A stretch of DNA of 64,000 nucleotides, taken from NCBI GenBank assembly GCA_964415675.1, contig CAYQBG010000014.1, forward strand, positions 1 through 64,000. Reading direction: 5' to 3'. A program made the translations under genes and the position numbers. Origin of the DNA: UBA5336 sp964415675. GTDB lineage: Bacteria > Pseudomonadota > Alphaproteobacteria > Caulobacterales > Hyphomonadaceae. The notes under the pieces are model-generated. The model had not been told where the DNA came from. It ran no database searches and saw only the letters and a program-made list of their open reading frames with translations. Below, piece by piece: positions 63,730-64,000 of this stretch; position 1 is the stretch's first letter; the number at the start of each line of letters is the position of its first letter.

Positions 63730-64000
63730 ATGAGTCGTCTGGAAAAGCTTCTCGGACCCGTCGGGCTCTCAGGCTTAGTGCGAGGCCCAGCTTACCGAGC
63801 GATCCGGGACCCCGAATGGACATTCGGTCAGGCCGGTATCCGCAGCCGAAATGCTCTGCGACAACTGCGCAATAGCCAGAAGGGCGCTGAAGGCTTCATC
63901 GTCGGCACAGGCCCAAGCCTCAACAATACGGCACTGGACAAAATCGATAATCGGCCGTCGATCGGTCTCAACCGGCTTTTCCTCGGGTTCCAGCACTTCG
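63730..64000 (+). CDS. Maf/DUF115-like protein, N-terminal part (runs off the window)
   Basis: The frame from ATG 63730 stays open to the window end and encodes at least 90 residues. The segment EGFIVGTGPSLNNTALDKI followed by SIGLNRLFLGF matches the start of the conserved domain of the DUF115/motility accessory factor family (IIGNGPSLN...IGxNRIYL), which includes glycosyltransferases such as flagellin nonulosonic acid transferases. The Shine-Dalgarno is weak (GAGG at 63711-63714). In-frame TTG codons at 63676 and 63679 are possible alternatives. The rest of the gene is outside the window. Confidence 0.7.
   Translation, partial: MSRLEKLLGPVGLSGLVRGPAYRAIRDPEWTFGQAGIRSRNALRQLRNSQKGAEGFIVGTGPSLNNTALDKIDNRPSIGLNRLFLGFQHF

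Overview
The window looks like a chromosomal segment of a GC-rich alphaproteobacterium, most likely a marine stalked or dimorphic type near Hyphomonadaceae/Maricaulaceae. The basis is a CckA-type cell-cycle hybrid kinase, a TipF-like membrane EAL protein, a trimeric GatCAB amidotransferase, SqdB sulfolipid synthase, an Mla-type lipid transporter and many small lipoproteins. The genus assignment is inference from gene content; no 16S rRNA is present.

Layout. 0.2-9.5 kb holds gatC, gatA and gatB interspersed with small envelope proteins, then tgt, a tRNA-Lys(UUU), ruvX and a secreted protein with strict 23-residue repeats. 9.8-29.2 kb is core metabolism and regulation: purB, cckA, a DUF885 peptidase, terC, an NnrU-like protein, an M20 hydrolase, a glnD-murJ-trpS run, a PCu(A)C copper protein, a DUF2333 protein, an NFU Fe-S carrier, rutE, tsaB-rimI and fur. 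29.3-32.7 kb is a four-gene Mla/PqiC-type ABC lipid-transport operon on the minus strand. 32.9-44.2 kb carries sqdB, a dipeptide epimerase, galE plus a GT4 glycosyltransferase, a GST-like protein, an amidase, cysQ, the TipF-like protein, a lipoprotein resembling a metallo-beta-lactamase fold that has lost its metal site, and an FAH-family hydrolase. 44.3-51.5 kb holds a solitary GmrSD-like (DUF262/DUF1524) presumptive defence nuclease, an SDR-thioesterase pair, manC and cysD-cysNC.

The accessory part is 51.9-64 kb, a surface-protein region. It has a 1185-residue serine-protease autotransporter, a divergently transcribed Omp19/AprI-like protease-inhibitor lipoprotein, a GT2 glycosyltransferase, a giant RTX protein (LTD-like N-terminus, seven FG-GAP blades, cadherin-like repeats, RTX nonapeptides), and the start of a Maf/DUF115-like gene that runs off the window. 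The giant gene is interrupted by two 100-N gaps. Both gaps fall inside tandem repeats that are identical at the DNA level, so they are assembly artefacts and the frame change at the first gap is not a real frameshift.

Functional links (inference): sulfate activation (cysD, cysNC), PAP recycling (cysQ) and sulfolipid synthesis (sqdB) suggest sulfur flow to lipids and perhaps to sulfated glycans made from GDP-mannose (manC). Glycosyltransferases on both sides of the RTX gene suggest a glycosylated adhesin. The least-described candidates are the GmrSD-like gene, the degenerate MBL lipoprotein, the protease/inhibitor pair, and a Tgt enzyme in which two of the four zinc ligands are serine.
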